Source: Nakamurella deserti (GTDB lineage Bacteria > Actinomycetota > Actinomycetes > Mycobacteriales > Nakamurellaceae). From it: DNA of 64,000 nt. Made by a program: the position numbers and the translations under genes. The notes beneath the pieces were generated by a model. That model saw only the letters and a program-made list of their open reading frames with translations. It searched no databases and had not been told where the DNA came from. The stretch is taken from assembly GCF_003260015.1 (NCBI RefSeq), contig NZ_QCXS01000003.1, positions 734,315-798,314 on the forward strand, given 5' to 3'. Below are positions 27,732 through 36,083 of the stretch, piece by piece; position 1 is the stretch's first letter; each line of letters begins with the position of its first letter.

Positions 27732-28316
27732 CTACCGTCCGCAAACTTTACAGGTCACCGAGTAGTAGATGTCGTCTTGCTTTTCGTCGACGTCTTGCTG
27801 CACAACCAGCTCAGAGATTGGCGCTCCGCAGTTATCACAGCACACGTAAATTTCGCCGCCTGGCAGTGTCAGGACTTGGATGTCCGACTCGACCAGCGCC
27901 TCCTGGATAGCCATCAGGCGCTCAGCATTGTTCCGGAAGCCCATGATGAGGTTGACTGCCGCGTCTACATCGTCGGTCCGGAGATCCACCCACAGGAGGT
28001 GACTGATGATTGTCGGCAGTGGCGTGTCGTCCAGGATCACCGGGATCACCCGCACTGTTGAGGCAGGAGCCAGGCTCCTGTTCAGCCCAGTCGCGAACTC
28101 GGTCTCCACCCACCGTGCACCGTTGGCGTTGGTAGACCAGCAGGCCAAGATCTGGTCCATTGTCTCCAGGCCCTCGTTGACCTTCAGCGGGATCGAGTCG
28201 CCCGGTCGCATCGCCCACTCATCGAGCCATACATCTGCGCCGGCCAACTGGAGCTGACGGCTCAACGCTCGCACTCGTGGCTTGTCGCGGTGGTTATGGG
28301 ACATGAACAGCTTCAC
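27732..28316 (-). CDS. TIR-domain protein with C-terminal zinc ribbon
   Basis: This 194-residue protein starts with a TIR fold (K-L-F-M-S-H-N-H-R-D, then V-W-L-D-E-W-A-M-R-P-G-D-S-I, then A-R-W-V-E-T-E-F holding the likely catalytic Glu). Its C-terminus has two Cys pairs, C-D-N-C and C-K-V-C, about 25 residues apart, that look like a zinc ribbon. Bacterial TIR proteins are often NAD+-consuming effectors of antiphage defence. I chose the GTG at 28316 because it overlaps the upstream stop in a GTGA junction and sits right at the start of the TIR fold. It is translationally coupled to the gene of unknown family before it. Confidence 0.82.
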   Translation of the reverse strand: MKLFMSHNHRDKPRVRALSRQLQLAGADVWLDEWAMRPGDSIPLKVNEGLETMDQILACWSTNANGARWVETEFATGLNRSLAPASTVRVIPVILDDTPLPTIISHLLWVDLRTDDVDAAVNLIMGFRNNAERLMAIQEALVESDIQVLTLPGGEIYVCCDNCGAPISELVVQQDVDEKQDDIYYSVTCKVCGR

Positions 28317-29023
28317 CGCTGCAACCACCACTCGTCGCCTGCGCTCTGGAGAATCTTGGCCTGCTTCATCTCGTCTAGCAGCACCTTGTTCTTGCTGTCG
28401 GACTCGCCGGGCAGCGAGGCCAGCAGCTCGGCGAGCTTGAGTCGATCGCTGTACGGGTTCTGGTCCTTCTCGTCCGACAGGCGCACGAACGTGCGGTAGA
28501 CCTCCATCTGCGGCTCGGTCATGCGCTTCACGCTGCGCAACGCGTTCACTGCCACGCTCACGGGCACAGCAATTGGCACGGCGAGGTGCAGCCCGAACAG
28601 CAGCACGACGTTCGTCCAGACGACGCCCGTGATCTTGTCTTTAAAGCTGTTCATCGAGAACCACAGCTCCATGCCGGGAACCTTCGTGCCCTCCCGCTTC
28701 ATCTTGCTGGCCCGGATCTCGTCCCAGTCATCGACCTTCAGGTTCTCCAGAATCTCCGGACGGGCCTGATTGTTATCGGCCTCTTCCTCTAGATCGGCGT
28801 AGACCTGCTCCTGGTAGTTGCGCCTTGCCTCACCTGGCTCTGCCGCCTCCAGCGCGTTGATCAAGCTCTCGTCGGTCTCTTCAAACTCGAAGTCTCGCGG
28901 CACGAACTGGAGCCGAGCAGCTAGCGCTTCGTTGTAGGCGCCTTGGTCCTCGGGATCGACCTCGTACGGGTTGCCCCCCTTGGCCAAGATGTCCCGCATC
29001 TTTTCAATACTTCCTAGCTCCAC
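28313..29023 (-). CDS. protein of unknown family coupled to the TIR gene
   Basis: I do not recognise this protein of about 236 residues. It is acidic in the first half (N-Y-Q-E-Q-V-Y-A-D-L-E-E-E-A-D). A hydrophobic stretch of about 30 residues follows (V-V-W-T-N-V-V-L-L-F-G-L-H-L-A-V-P-I-A-V-P) that could cross a membrane. The C-terminus is helical and ends in D-E-W-W-L-Q-R. The GTG at 29023 has AAGGGG upstream; an ATG a few codons later is the alternative. It overlaps the TIR gene by four bases, so the two probably act together, as sensor or anchor plus effector. The function is not known. Confidence 0.65.
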   Translation of the reverse strand: MELGSIEKMRDILAKGGNPYEVDPEDQGAYNEALAARLQFVPRDFEFEETDESLINALEAAEPGEARRNYQEQVYADLEEEADNNQARPEILENLKVDDWDEIRASKMKREGTKVPGMELWFSMNSFKDKITGVVWTNVVLLFGLHLAVPIAVPVSVAVNALRSVKRMTEPQMEVYRTFVRLSDEKDQNPYSDRLKLAELLASLPGESDSKNKVLLDEMKQAKILQSAGDEWWLQR

Positions 29024-29421
29024 GATCGCCCCTTCTACGCCTCCGAAACATCCTCTGACGTGCTCAAATAGCTCCAGATGTTCGACGCACACGTTAACCT
29101 AATTGTCGGCACCACTGCGACGCCGCCAAGCCCTGTGACATGTGCAACGACGTCGTGATCGTTCTGGGTGATGGCCATCGGCTCGACACCAGCAACGGAC
29201 CCGCGGGAGCGATGTACGGCCGACTCGAGCACCTTCGAGGCCCCGCCCTCGGGTTCCGCAACCCAACCAGTTACAACGCCTGATCGCTGCTCGGGAACGG
29301 CGGGTTCAGACCAGCACTACACCGTCGATGCGATGACACACTGATAGTCAGCTCCAACGTCACCGAGGGCACTTTCTGTCATCTGCGGAACAACCTGCCG
29401 TCGACCCCACGATAGCGAGGA
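29024..29421. other. 398-bp gap between cargo genes
   Basis: It lies between the stop of the nuclease-NTPase gene and the start of the TIR-partner gene, both on the minus strand, and probably holds the promoter of the TIR pair. I see no gene and no clear repeat. Confidence 0.45.
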
Positions 29422-31767
29422 CTACGACAGCTGAGTGAACATCTGGCCGATTTCCCTGTCTGTTCGTTGAGCTTCCGTCATGGAGTTGATCGCGTTGATC
29501 AAGCGAGTCTTGGAGGAAGGCTCTGACCGGCCGCGTTCGACGGCTTGCGACGAACGCATTGCACGATAGTCGGTGTCGTCTGGTTCGTAATTGTCATTCC
29601 ATTTTTCATTGATGCGGACCCGAACCTGTTGGAAAGCGGACTCAAACTGTGTCCAGCTAAAGTACCGCTGTGACACAACCTCTAAGTGGTTAACCCACCC
29701 GTTCGCGGGGTCGCGCCCGTCGACGCTATCGAGTATCGCATCGAATTCGCTGTCCAGCCACTGTTCGAAGCTATCGCGGAACGCTTCCTCGTCCGCAGAA
29801 TCCGGACGGTAGCCGACACATTCTTCGACCCAAGTTTTGAAGGCGAGTACGTGGTCCCATTCCGACTCCTCGGTCACGCATTGGCACCAATCCTGGAATA
29901 GCTGTCTGCAACTGTCGAACTCCTCGACCGTAGTAGGCACCTTGTGTGACGTTTTAAGAAGGTCCGTTAGGGCACGTATCGAGTCCGCATCGGGATAATG
30001 GTAACGGCTGAGAACCGGCGGAAGTCGGAGAACTTGATCTGCAATCCAGCCATCAATATGGAGATCGAAAACCGAGCTGGACTCCAGGAGGGATTGAAGG
30101 ATCTCTGTCGCGACGAATTGCTGCTGGTCGGAGCCGCGTTCCCAGGCTGCACGGACTAAGCCAGCTATCTTAATTGGGTCGTGTCTGATGGCCGAATCGA
30201 GCCCCGGATATTTCAGTTCCACGTTAGTTCTCGAAGGTCTGGCGTAGGCCAAGATTTGAGCCAGTTGCACGCCGTCCGTGGCGTGGTTGAGGACGTCCGC
30301 CACGTACTCTGGCTCGGAGTCTAGGAAGGCGAGCACGAAGTCGCGACAGCTCGGATCATGGAATGTCACCACCAGGCCGAGTAACGCGGGGATGCCCTGC
30401 GCAATTCGTATCCAACTGCCCTCCAGCTGGGCGATCGCGCGTCGATATTCGATTGGAGACGCTTCTCTCTTGGAAGCTGTGCGCAATTCCGCCATCGGCG
30501 CGCCAGACGTGGGGAATGACGCTAGGTGCATCAAGATCGTACGAGCCGGCTCACTAAGCGCTTCACGGAAGCTCGGACCCCAAAGGAGGACTGGGTGATT
30601 TAGCGCGTTGAGCATCCGGGTGGCTAGCGGCCCCGGCGAGATGCCACTCTCCTCCTGTCGAATCGTCTGCTCAATCAGGCGCGGCGTGAAATTCGCATGC
30701 TCGACGATTCTTAGGTGAACTTTTTTTGATACGAAATCTTGAATCAGTCCCCTATCGAGGTCGCTGAAGTAGAGGTGATTATATAATATATGAGCGCGGT
30801 GTATTTTCTTGTAATCTTGGACCTGAACCACGCATTCCCGGGCTCGCAAGCCTGCGCGTTCGATTGGCTCGTCCCGCAACTCGGCTTCGCGAAGTATATG
30901 GGTTCTTGTAGTGATTACAAGTCGCTTTTCATCTGAGGCGCCTACGCGCCGGATCAGGCGTGCGAGAGTCGCACCACTGTCGTTGCTGAGCCGCTCCTGG
31001 ATATCGGTCTGGCCGAATACATCGTCGAAATAAAATAACTGCTTCGCTTCTCCCGTCCATGCATCCCAGCACTTGGAGATTTCGTGCGACGCAAGGGGAA
31101 CAATCTGCCAGCCTTCCTCCCAGTAGGTCAGAGCGAGCATGTCGCCTAACATGCTTTTGCCGACGCCTGGTGCCCCCGTAATTACGCAGACTCGCTTGTC
31201 GCTCAACACTTGTTGAGCGACAGCAAAACTTGTCGTATGCACGTACAGGCGGACACGATCCTGGACCTCCTCCATCAAGGCGCTGCTGCGCTCCCAGATG
31301 CCGCTCTGCACGATTCTCTTGATAACTCCAACGGAGGCCATCCATAGCTTGAAGTGGTTGATTTCCACCTCTGGGAAATCGGTCAAAAGTTGATTAAGAT
31401 CGCGTTGTCCAAGCACTTGGCTGGAGTCTGATATATGGGGCTCTAGGGCGTCGACTAGGGTGTCCTTTTGCGTGATCGACAAATCCTGGGAGGTGACGAA
31501 GTAGTATTCGTCAGGTGCTTCTCGGTCCATCTTCGGCTTTTCTTGCCGAGCGGCCCGCTTGAGCTCGCTGAAGGTGGACCCGCGGTAATGTTTGCATTGC
31601 ACTACAATTTTTGTCTGGCCCATCGTTGATCGTAGGTCCACCCCACCGTCAGGTCCGTGCGCGAAAGCCTCGAAAGCGACATTCAACTTCTCGCGCAAGA
31701 GGTCGCAAACCAAAAGCTCGAAATCTCGCGGTGACAGAGTCCGGAAATCGTACTCAGGCAATTGCAC
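29422..31767 (-). CDS. Mrr-type nuclease fused to a STAND-like NTPase
   Basis: This 781-residue protein has an N-terminal Mrr-like PD-(D/E)xK nuclease domain (about residues 1-120), with F-E-L-L-V-C-D-L-L, G-P-D-G-G-V-D-L and V-V-Q-C-K-H-Y carrying the D and QxK catalytic residues. A P-loop NTPase follows: Walker A G-A-P-G-V-G-K-S at about residue 200, Walker B L-F-Y-F-D-D. The long helical C-terminus may sense a ligand. The architecture is close to nSTAND3-type and Avs-like antiphage proteins but is shorter than typical Avs. It uses a GTG start with a weak ribosome-binding site. Base composition is markedly less GC-rich than the host, which supports acquisition from elsewhere. Confidence 0.82.
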   Translation of the reverse strand: MQLPEYDFRTLSPRDFELLVCDLLREKLNVAFEAFAHGPDGGVDLRSTMGQTKIVVQCKHYRGSTFSELKRAARQEKPKMDREAPDEYYFVTSQDLSITQKDTLVDALEPHISDSSQVLGQRDLNQLLTDFPEVEINHFKLWMASVGVIKRIVQSGIWERSSALMEEVQDRVRLYVHTTSFAVAQQVLSDKRVCVITGAPGVGKSMLGDMLALTYWEEGWQIVPLASHEISKCWDAWTGEAKQLFYFDDVFGQTDIQERLSNDSGATLARLIRRVGASDEKRLVITTRTHILREAELRDEPIERAGLRARECVVQVQDYKKIHRAHILYNHLYFSDLDRGLIQDFVSKKVHLRIVEHANFTPRLIEQTIRQEESGISPGPLATRMLNALNHPVLLWGPSFREALSEPARTILMHLASFPTSGAPMAELRTASKREASPIEYRRAIAQLEGSWIRIAQGIPALLGLVVTFHDPSCRDFVLAFLDSEPEYVADVLNHATDGVQLAQILAYARPSRTNVELKYPGLDSAIRHDPIKIAGLVRAAWERGSDQQQFVATEILQSLLESSSVFDLHIDGWIADQVLRLPPVLSRYHYPDADSIRALTDLLKTSHKVPTTVEEFDSCRQLFQDWCQCVTEESEWDHVLAFKTWVEECVGYRPDSADEEAFRDSFEQWLDSEFDAILDSVDGRDPANGWVNHLEVVSQRYFSWTQFESAFQQVRVRINEKWNDNYEPDDTDYRAMRSSQAVERGRSEPSSKTRLINAINSMTEAQRTDREIGQMFTQLS

Positions 31768-31914
31768 CCCCGCTGGATATTTCCTTCTCCATGTTCTGCC
31801 GTTCTGGTCGAGCGACTATCTTGTCCACGAGGCCATCGCTATGCGCATGATTCGGCAGGTTTGGCGGACTCAACTTCCGCGCACCCGAGCCGCTTGAATG
31901 AGTAGAGAAAGTCC

Positions 31915-32259
31915 TCACGAGTCGACCACGCCGGCGGCGTCCGCGTCAGTCTCGTCGAGAACCCAGCGGAGGTAGGCCGGGTTGCCGCCAACGATGGGGG
32001 TAGCGATGACGCACGGCACCTTATAGCTGTGCCGCTGGTTGGCTTCATCGACGATGCGGTCCACCAGAGTCAGCCGCGTGTGGAGCGCGACGCGCACCTC
32101 CTGCTCGTCCTCGACCTTGCCGCTCCACCTGTAGATGGCGCGGATTGGCGTCAGAATGTGACCGCACGCGGCCAGGCGGCGGTCCACGAGCGACCTGGTG
32201 AACTCGGCCATCCATGCTTCGTCCGGCGCCGTAACGACCAGCTCGCACACCTCATCCAT
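31915..32259 (-). CDS. cutA: CutA1-family protein
   Basis: This is a 114-residue CutA1-like protein. The fold markers are visible: C-E-L-V-V-T-A-P-D-E at the start, L-A-A-C-G-H-I, I-Y-R-W-S-G-K-V-E-D-E-Q-E-V near the middle and Y-K-V-P-C-V-I-A-T-P-I later. CutA1 trimers have been linked to divalent metal tolerance, though the biochemical role is unsettled. I chose the ATG at 32259; an upstream GTG at 32280 would add seven residues outside the usual fold. It is an unexpected cargo gene in an AICE and lies divergent from the NUDIX gene. Confidence 0.8.
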   Translation of the reverse strand: MDEVCELVVTAPDEAWMAEFTRSLVDRRLAACGHILTPIRAIYRWSGKVEDEQEVRVALHTRLTLVDRIVDEANQRHSYKVPCVIATPIVGGNPAYLRWVLDETDADAAGVVDS

Positions 32260-32422
32260 CTGAATTAGTCGACTCGGCACGCAGCTGGACGATAAGGCTC
32301 CGCGCGGCCGGTTCCGCGTGTGCCATTCCCCCCACCCCCCGTCATCATCTTGCTGTCGTAGCTAAGCCCCACCCACGGGCCGGTCATCTGCTGTCCGTCC
32401 GGTCACCAGTAGTGTCCGTCCG

Positions 32423-32992
32423 GTGAGCGCTACCCCACCAGGCCACGAGCCGCCCCGCTGGCGGGTCTTCGGGGAACGGACGTTATACGACAACCCGTGG
32501 GTGCGCCTTGTGATGGTCGACGTCGAGCCGCCCGATGGCAGCCGGTTCGAGCACCATGTTGTGCGGTTGCAGCGGGTGATTCTCGCGGTCGCGCTGCGAG
32601 CTGGGGGCAGTGAGGTGCTGATGCTTCGCCGCCACCGGTTCGTCACCGATCAGGTCGGATGGGAGTTGCCGGGCGGCATCGTCGACGGAAACGAGGACTC
32701 GGTCACGACGGCGGCACGCGAGACGGAGGAGGAGACCGGGTATCGGCCGGTCGGGGCGGGGCGCAAGCTGGTGGAGTTCCAGCCGATGATCGGCATGGTG
32801 GACACCCCGCACGAGGTGTGGGTGTTCGACCAGGTGGTAAACGTCGGTGAGCCTACCGACGCCGTTGAAGCTGGCACCGTGGGCTGGATCCCGTTGAGCG
32901 ATGTCGTCCGAATGATCGACAGCGGCGAAGTGCTCGGGGGCGGGTCTGTGACCGGCCTCCTGCGCTACTTGGTAGACCACCCCCAGGATTAA
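32423..32992 (+). CDS. NUDIX hydrolase of the element
   Basis: This 189-residue NUDIX hydrolase has a canonical box: G-I-V-D-G-N-E, seven residues, then R-E-T-E-E-E-T-G-Y. The box binds Mg2+ and cleaves nucleoside diphosphate-X compounds. NUDIX genes are a regular companion of the regulator and Pra genes in actinomycete AICEs, which fits its place here. The GTG start is at 32423. The TAA stop overlaps the stop of the convergent XRE regulator. The specific substrate is unknown; ADP-ribose-type compounds are possible. Confidence 0.88.
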   Translation: MSATPPGHEPPRWRVFGERTLYDNPWVRLVMVDVEPPDGSRFEHHVVRLQRVILAVALRAGGSEVLMLRRHRFVTDQVGWELPGGIVDGNEDSVTTAARETEEETGYRPVGAGRKLVEFQPMIGMVDTPHEVWVFDQVVNVGEPTDAVEAGTVGWIPLSDVVRMIDSGEVLGGGSVTGLLRYLVDHPQD

Positions 32993-34083
32993 GCAGCCCG
33001 TTGCAGGGCCGCGATCCGACGCTGCTGGCGTACGGACCCAGTGCGGATGCTCACTCGCTTCGCCTGGCTGATGTGCAGGCGCCCGGTCTCCTGGTCGGCC
33101 TCCCGGAAGGCAACCGCCGCCAGGTCGACGAGCACACCGGCCTCGGCCCGACCGAACCTCCCCTGGACTGATGCCAACGACGCACGCAACTCGGGCCCCG
33201 CTGCAGGATCGAGAAGTTGAGCGAGTGTGTGACCACGCCAGCGGGCGAGGTTGGCATCGTCCAGCCGCAGGTAGGGCGTCAGCTGCTCGTCGCCCGCGCT
33301 GGGCAACCCCTGTTCGGCGTCCCGTAGGCGTTGGCGGGCCTCCGTGGCTTCACCCAGCCCGGACAGCGCTTCCGCTTCTGCGGCCGCCAGCCAAGCGACC
33401 AGCCGCTTCGGCAACTCCGACTCGTGGTTCGCCGCCCTAATCAAAGCGACAGCGTCACCGCAGCGCCCGGCGTCAATCAGGGCGAACGACTGCTCTCCCA
33501 TCGCATGAGCCAGCAGAGCAGAATCGCCGGCTTCCCGGGCCGCCGCCTTGGCCTGCTCGAACGAGACCCAAGCCGTTCTGACGTCACCAGCATCGAGTAA
33601 CTGCCAACCCACCAGAGAAGCCAAATCGGCGATGACCATAGCCATCCTGCGGCGATCCTCGGGGTTAAGACTGAACATCAACCGGTTGTTCGCATCATCG
33701 AGCAACGTTCGCGCCTGGTTCAGAGCAGCGGGCGCACCCAAGGATCCGTCCAGCTCCCTAACCACCTGCACCTGGCGCCGCAGGTGATCCGTCGCTTGCT
33801 CCACGCCAAATTGCGACTGTTCCAACATCGAGGTCAACACGAAGGCTGGCTGGCCTGACGAACGAGACGCATCGAAAATGTCCTCGCCGAAAACGTGTTC
33901 CAGCCAGCGTCGATAGGTGGCGTCGGGTTCAGCCTTGCCGTTCTCCCAGCGCGAGATTGTCGAATTGAGCAGTTCGGGGCGCGGGATCGATTGGCCCTCT
34001 CTGGCTGCAACAGCCGCGAGACGGGCCGCCAACTGAATCTGCGTCCAGCTCCGTTCGAGGCGTGCAGCTCTGAGCTGGGACAC
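32989..34083 (-). CDS. XRE-type regulator with TPR-like C-terminus
   Basis: This 364-residue protein has an N-terminal Cro/CI-type helix-turn-helix (S-W-T-Q-I-Q-L-A-A-R-L-A ... N-S-T-I-S-R-W-E-N-G-K) at about residues 10-65. A long alpha-helical region with TPR-like repeats follows, rich in Ala and Leu. I chose the GTG at 34083 because GAGGAG lies at good spacing before it and the helix-turn-helix begins right after. It is divergent from the pra-traSA-repSA operon across 240 bp, so repression of transfer and replication is likely. A perfect palindrome lies in that gap. Confidence 0.85.
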   Translation of the reverse strand: MSQLRAARLERSWTQIQLAARLAAVAAREGQSIPRPELLNSTISRWENGKAEPDATYRRWLEHVFGEDIFDASRSSGQPAFVLTSMLEQSQFGVEQATDHLRRQVQVVRELDGSLGAPAALNQARTLLDDANNRLMFSLNPEDRRRMAMVIADLASLVGWQLLDAGDVRTAWVSFEQAKAAAREAGDSALLAHAMGEQSFALIDAGRCGDAVALIRAANHESELPKRLVAWLAAAEAEALSGLGEATEARQRLRDAEQGLPSAGDEQLTPYLRLDDANLARWRGHTLAQLLDPAAGPELRASLASVQGRFGRAEAGVLVDLAAVAFREADQETGRLHISQAKRVSIRTGSVRQQRRIAALQRAA

Positions 34084-34155
34084 CTGGGACTCCTCACGTA
34101 CCGCGGCGAACCCCCACGGGTCCGGTCGGACGTTGTGCATGCCGAATGGCACCGA

Positions 34156-34171
34156 CAGCGCACAAGCGCTG
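34156..34171. promoter_or_regulatory. palindrome in the element's control region
   Basis: CAGCGC-ACAA-GCGCTG, with perfect 6-bp arms, lies between the divergent XRE regulator and the Pra-like gene. It is a candidate operator for the XRE protein. Confidence 0.4.
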
Positions 34172-34323
34172 CAAAGCAAAAGCCAACCGGAGCCGACTCC
34201 AGCCAACTAGCCGTGGCATCGGCCGCGGGATGAGCTGTTCGTGCAAGCAGCGGAACGGGTGAGGAGGACCAGGGCGTCCCCCGCCGGACATGAGCGGAAC
34301 ACAGCGACAGCAAGGAGAACGAG

Positions 34324-34665
34324 ATGCAGTTTCGGGTGGACACACAGGGGACGACTTTCATTGTCGGCGGCGTTCGGGGGGTGGTGGGTTTCGAGTCGAA
34401 CGCACCGGTGCTGGACAAGGCGACGGGTCTGCAGATGTTCGACGTGGATGTGATGGCGGTGGCGGCTGGCGAGCGCCCGGAGCAGCTGACGGTGCGTGTC
34501 GCTGGTCAGCCGGCTGGTGTGGACATCGGGTTGCGGGTGCGGATTCACGATCTGGTTGCCCGGTCGTGGGAGATGGGTGATCGGCACGGGATGTCGTTCC
34601 GGGCGTCGAGGGTCGAGCCGTTCGCAGCTGGGGGCCGGGCTACCGGTGATGGGAAGGCCGCGTGA
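34324..34665 (+). CDS. Pra-like replication/excision activator
   Basis: This 113-residue protein resembles the Pra proteins of AICEs. It has a short beta-rich fold with D-K-A-T-G-L-Q-M-F-D-V-D-V followed by T-V-R-V-A and a late S-F-R-A-S segment. Pra of pSAM2 activates replication, integration and excision genes. AAGGAG sits at good spacing before the ATG. It is the first gene of the transfer-replication operon and its stop overlaps the traSA-like start. The family call rests on context and a weak motif match. Confidence 0.6.
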   Translation: MQFRVDTQGTTFIVGGVRGVVGFESNAPVLDKATGLQMFDVDVMAVAAGERPEQLTVRVAGQPAGVDIGLRVRIHDLVARSWEMGDRHGMSFRASRVEPFAAGGRATGDGKAA

Positions 34666-36083
34666 TGGTGCGGCAGAACGAGGACCACGACGACTTCGTC
34701 GGGGATCTGATCGTGGCCCTCCTCCGGGGGCTGTGGGTCGTGGTGCGGTGGCTGGCGCTGCGTCCTGCGTTGCTGGCGGTGCTGCTCGTGTTGGGCGGCA
34801 TGTTCGGGCTGTGGGGTTGGAGCGGGGTTGCGGTGGGGGCGTTGTTGCTGGTCGTCTCTGTGCTGGGCCTCGGCTTGCTGTGGCGGTCGATGTTCTACCG
34901 GCTTCTGGTCGACCCGTGGCGGCGTGCGCGGGCGCGGCGGCGGTATCGGCGGCGGTGGGCGAGTGCGCTTGATCTGTGTGGGCTGGCGATGTCCCGCGGT
35001 GGCCAGTTGTTGGTGCCGCGGCTGCGGGCCGTACAGGTGGGGACGCTTCGGGACCGGCTATTGGTGCACTTGGTGATGGGGCAGTCCGTTCGCGACTACG
35101 AGCGTGCATGCCCGGAGTTGGCGGCGGCGTTCGGCGCGCAGTCGGCGCGGGTGTTCGCAGACCGTCCGGGCCGGGTGTGGCTTGAACTGGCGCGGGCCGA
35201 TGCGTTGGCATCGGTGGTGCCGGCTTTGCCGATTCCCGCCGAACCCGATCTGTCGGGGGTGGTGGTCGGTTTGCGGGAGGACGGGGAGCCGTGGGTGCTG
35301 TCGTTGTTGGGCACGCACGTGTTCGTCGCGGGTGAGACCGGGTCGGGCAAGGGATCGGTGATCTGGTCCGTGCTGCGGGCGCTGGCGGTGCCGGTGCGGT
35401 CGGGGCTGGTCGCGGTTTGGGCGGTCGACCCGAAGGGTGGGATGGAGCTGGGCTTCGGGCGGCCGATGTTCGCCCGGTTCGCTCACGAGTCGACCGAGAC
35501 GATGGTGGCGCTGCTGGAGGAAGCGGTCCGCATCATGGATACGCGCTGTCGGAAGCTGCTGGGCCACAGCCGGTTGCAGGTTCCAACGGACAAGGAGCCG
35601 TTGATCCTGCTGGTGATCGATGAGTTGGCCTCGCTGACCGCCTACGAGACGGACACCAAATTGAGGGCCCGGGCGACAGCGGCGATCTCGGCGCTGCTTT
35701 CTCGGGGCCGGGCGGCGGCGGTGGTGGTGCTGGCGGCTGCCCAGGACCCCCGCAAGGAGGTGGTGTCGTTCCGCTCGCTGTTCCCCACGAAGGTGGCGCT
35801 GCGGCTGGATACCCCGTCACAGGTCGACATGGTGCTCGGGGATGGGATGCACGCGATGGGCGCTGCAGCCGACCAGATCCCTGGCTCCTCGCCGGGTGTC
35901 GGCTTCGTAACGGTGCAGGACGTACGAGAGCCGATGCGTGTTCGCGCCGGGTGGGTGTCGGACGCTGACATCCAGGAAGTGGCCGCACTTTTCCCGGCGC
36001 CGGCCCACGCTACTTGTGACGTCGAGTTGACGGACCACTCCCCCGTCGCCGGGGCTGAATCGGGTCTTAAGGGTGCGGCATGA
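34665..36083 (+). CDS. TraSA-like FtsK/SpoIIIE DNA translocase
   Basis: This 472-residue FtsK/SpoIIIE-type ATPase has two N-terminal membrane helices (about residues 30-75). The motor domain carries Walker A G-E-T-G-S-G-K-G and Walker B L-I-L-L-V-I-D-E-L-A. In AICEs the single Tra protein moves double-stranded DNA between mycelial cells. The ATG at 34665 overlaps the Pra stop by one base (TGATG); a GTG three bases earlier is the alternative. The stop overlaps the rep start as ATGA, which marks one tight operon. Confidence 0.92.
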   Translation: MVRQNEDHDDFVGDLIVALLRGLWVVVRWLALRPALLAVLLVLGGMFGLWGWSGVAVGALLLVVSVLGLGLLWRSMFYRLLVDPWRRARARRRYRRRWASALDLCGLAMSRGGQLLVPRLRAVQVGTLRDRLLVHLVMGQSVRDYERACPELAAAFGAQSARVFADRPGRVWLELARADALASVVPALPIPAEPDLSGVVVGLREDGEPWVLSLLGTHVFVAGETGSGKGSVIWSVLRALAVPVRSGLVAVWAVDPKGGMELGFGRPMFARFAHESTETMVALLEEAVRIMDTRCRKLLGHSRLQVPTDKEPLILLVIDELASLTAYETDTKLRARATAAISALLSRGRAAAVVVLAAAQDPRKEVVSFRSLFPTKVALRLDTPSQVDMVLGDGMHAMGAAADQIPGSSPGVGFVTVQDVREPMRVRAGWVSDADIQEVAALFPAPAHATCDVELTDHSPVAGAESGLKGAA

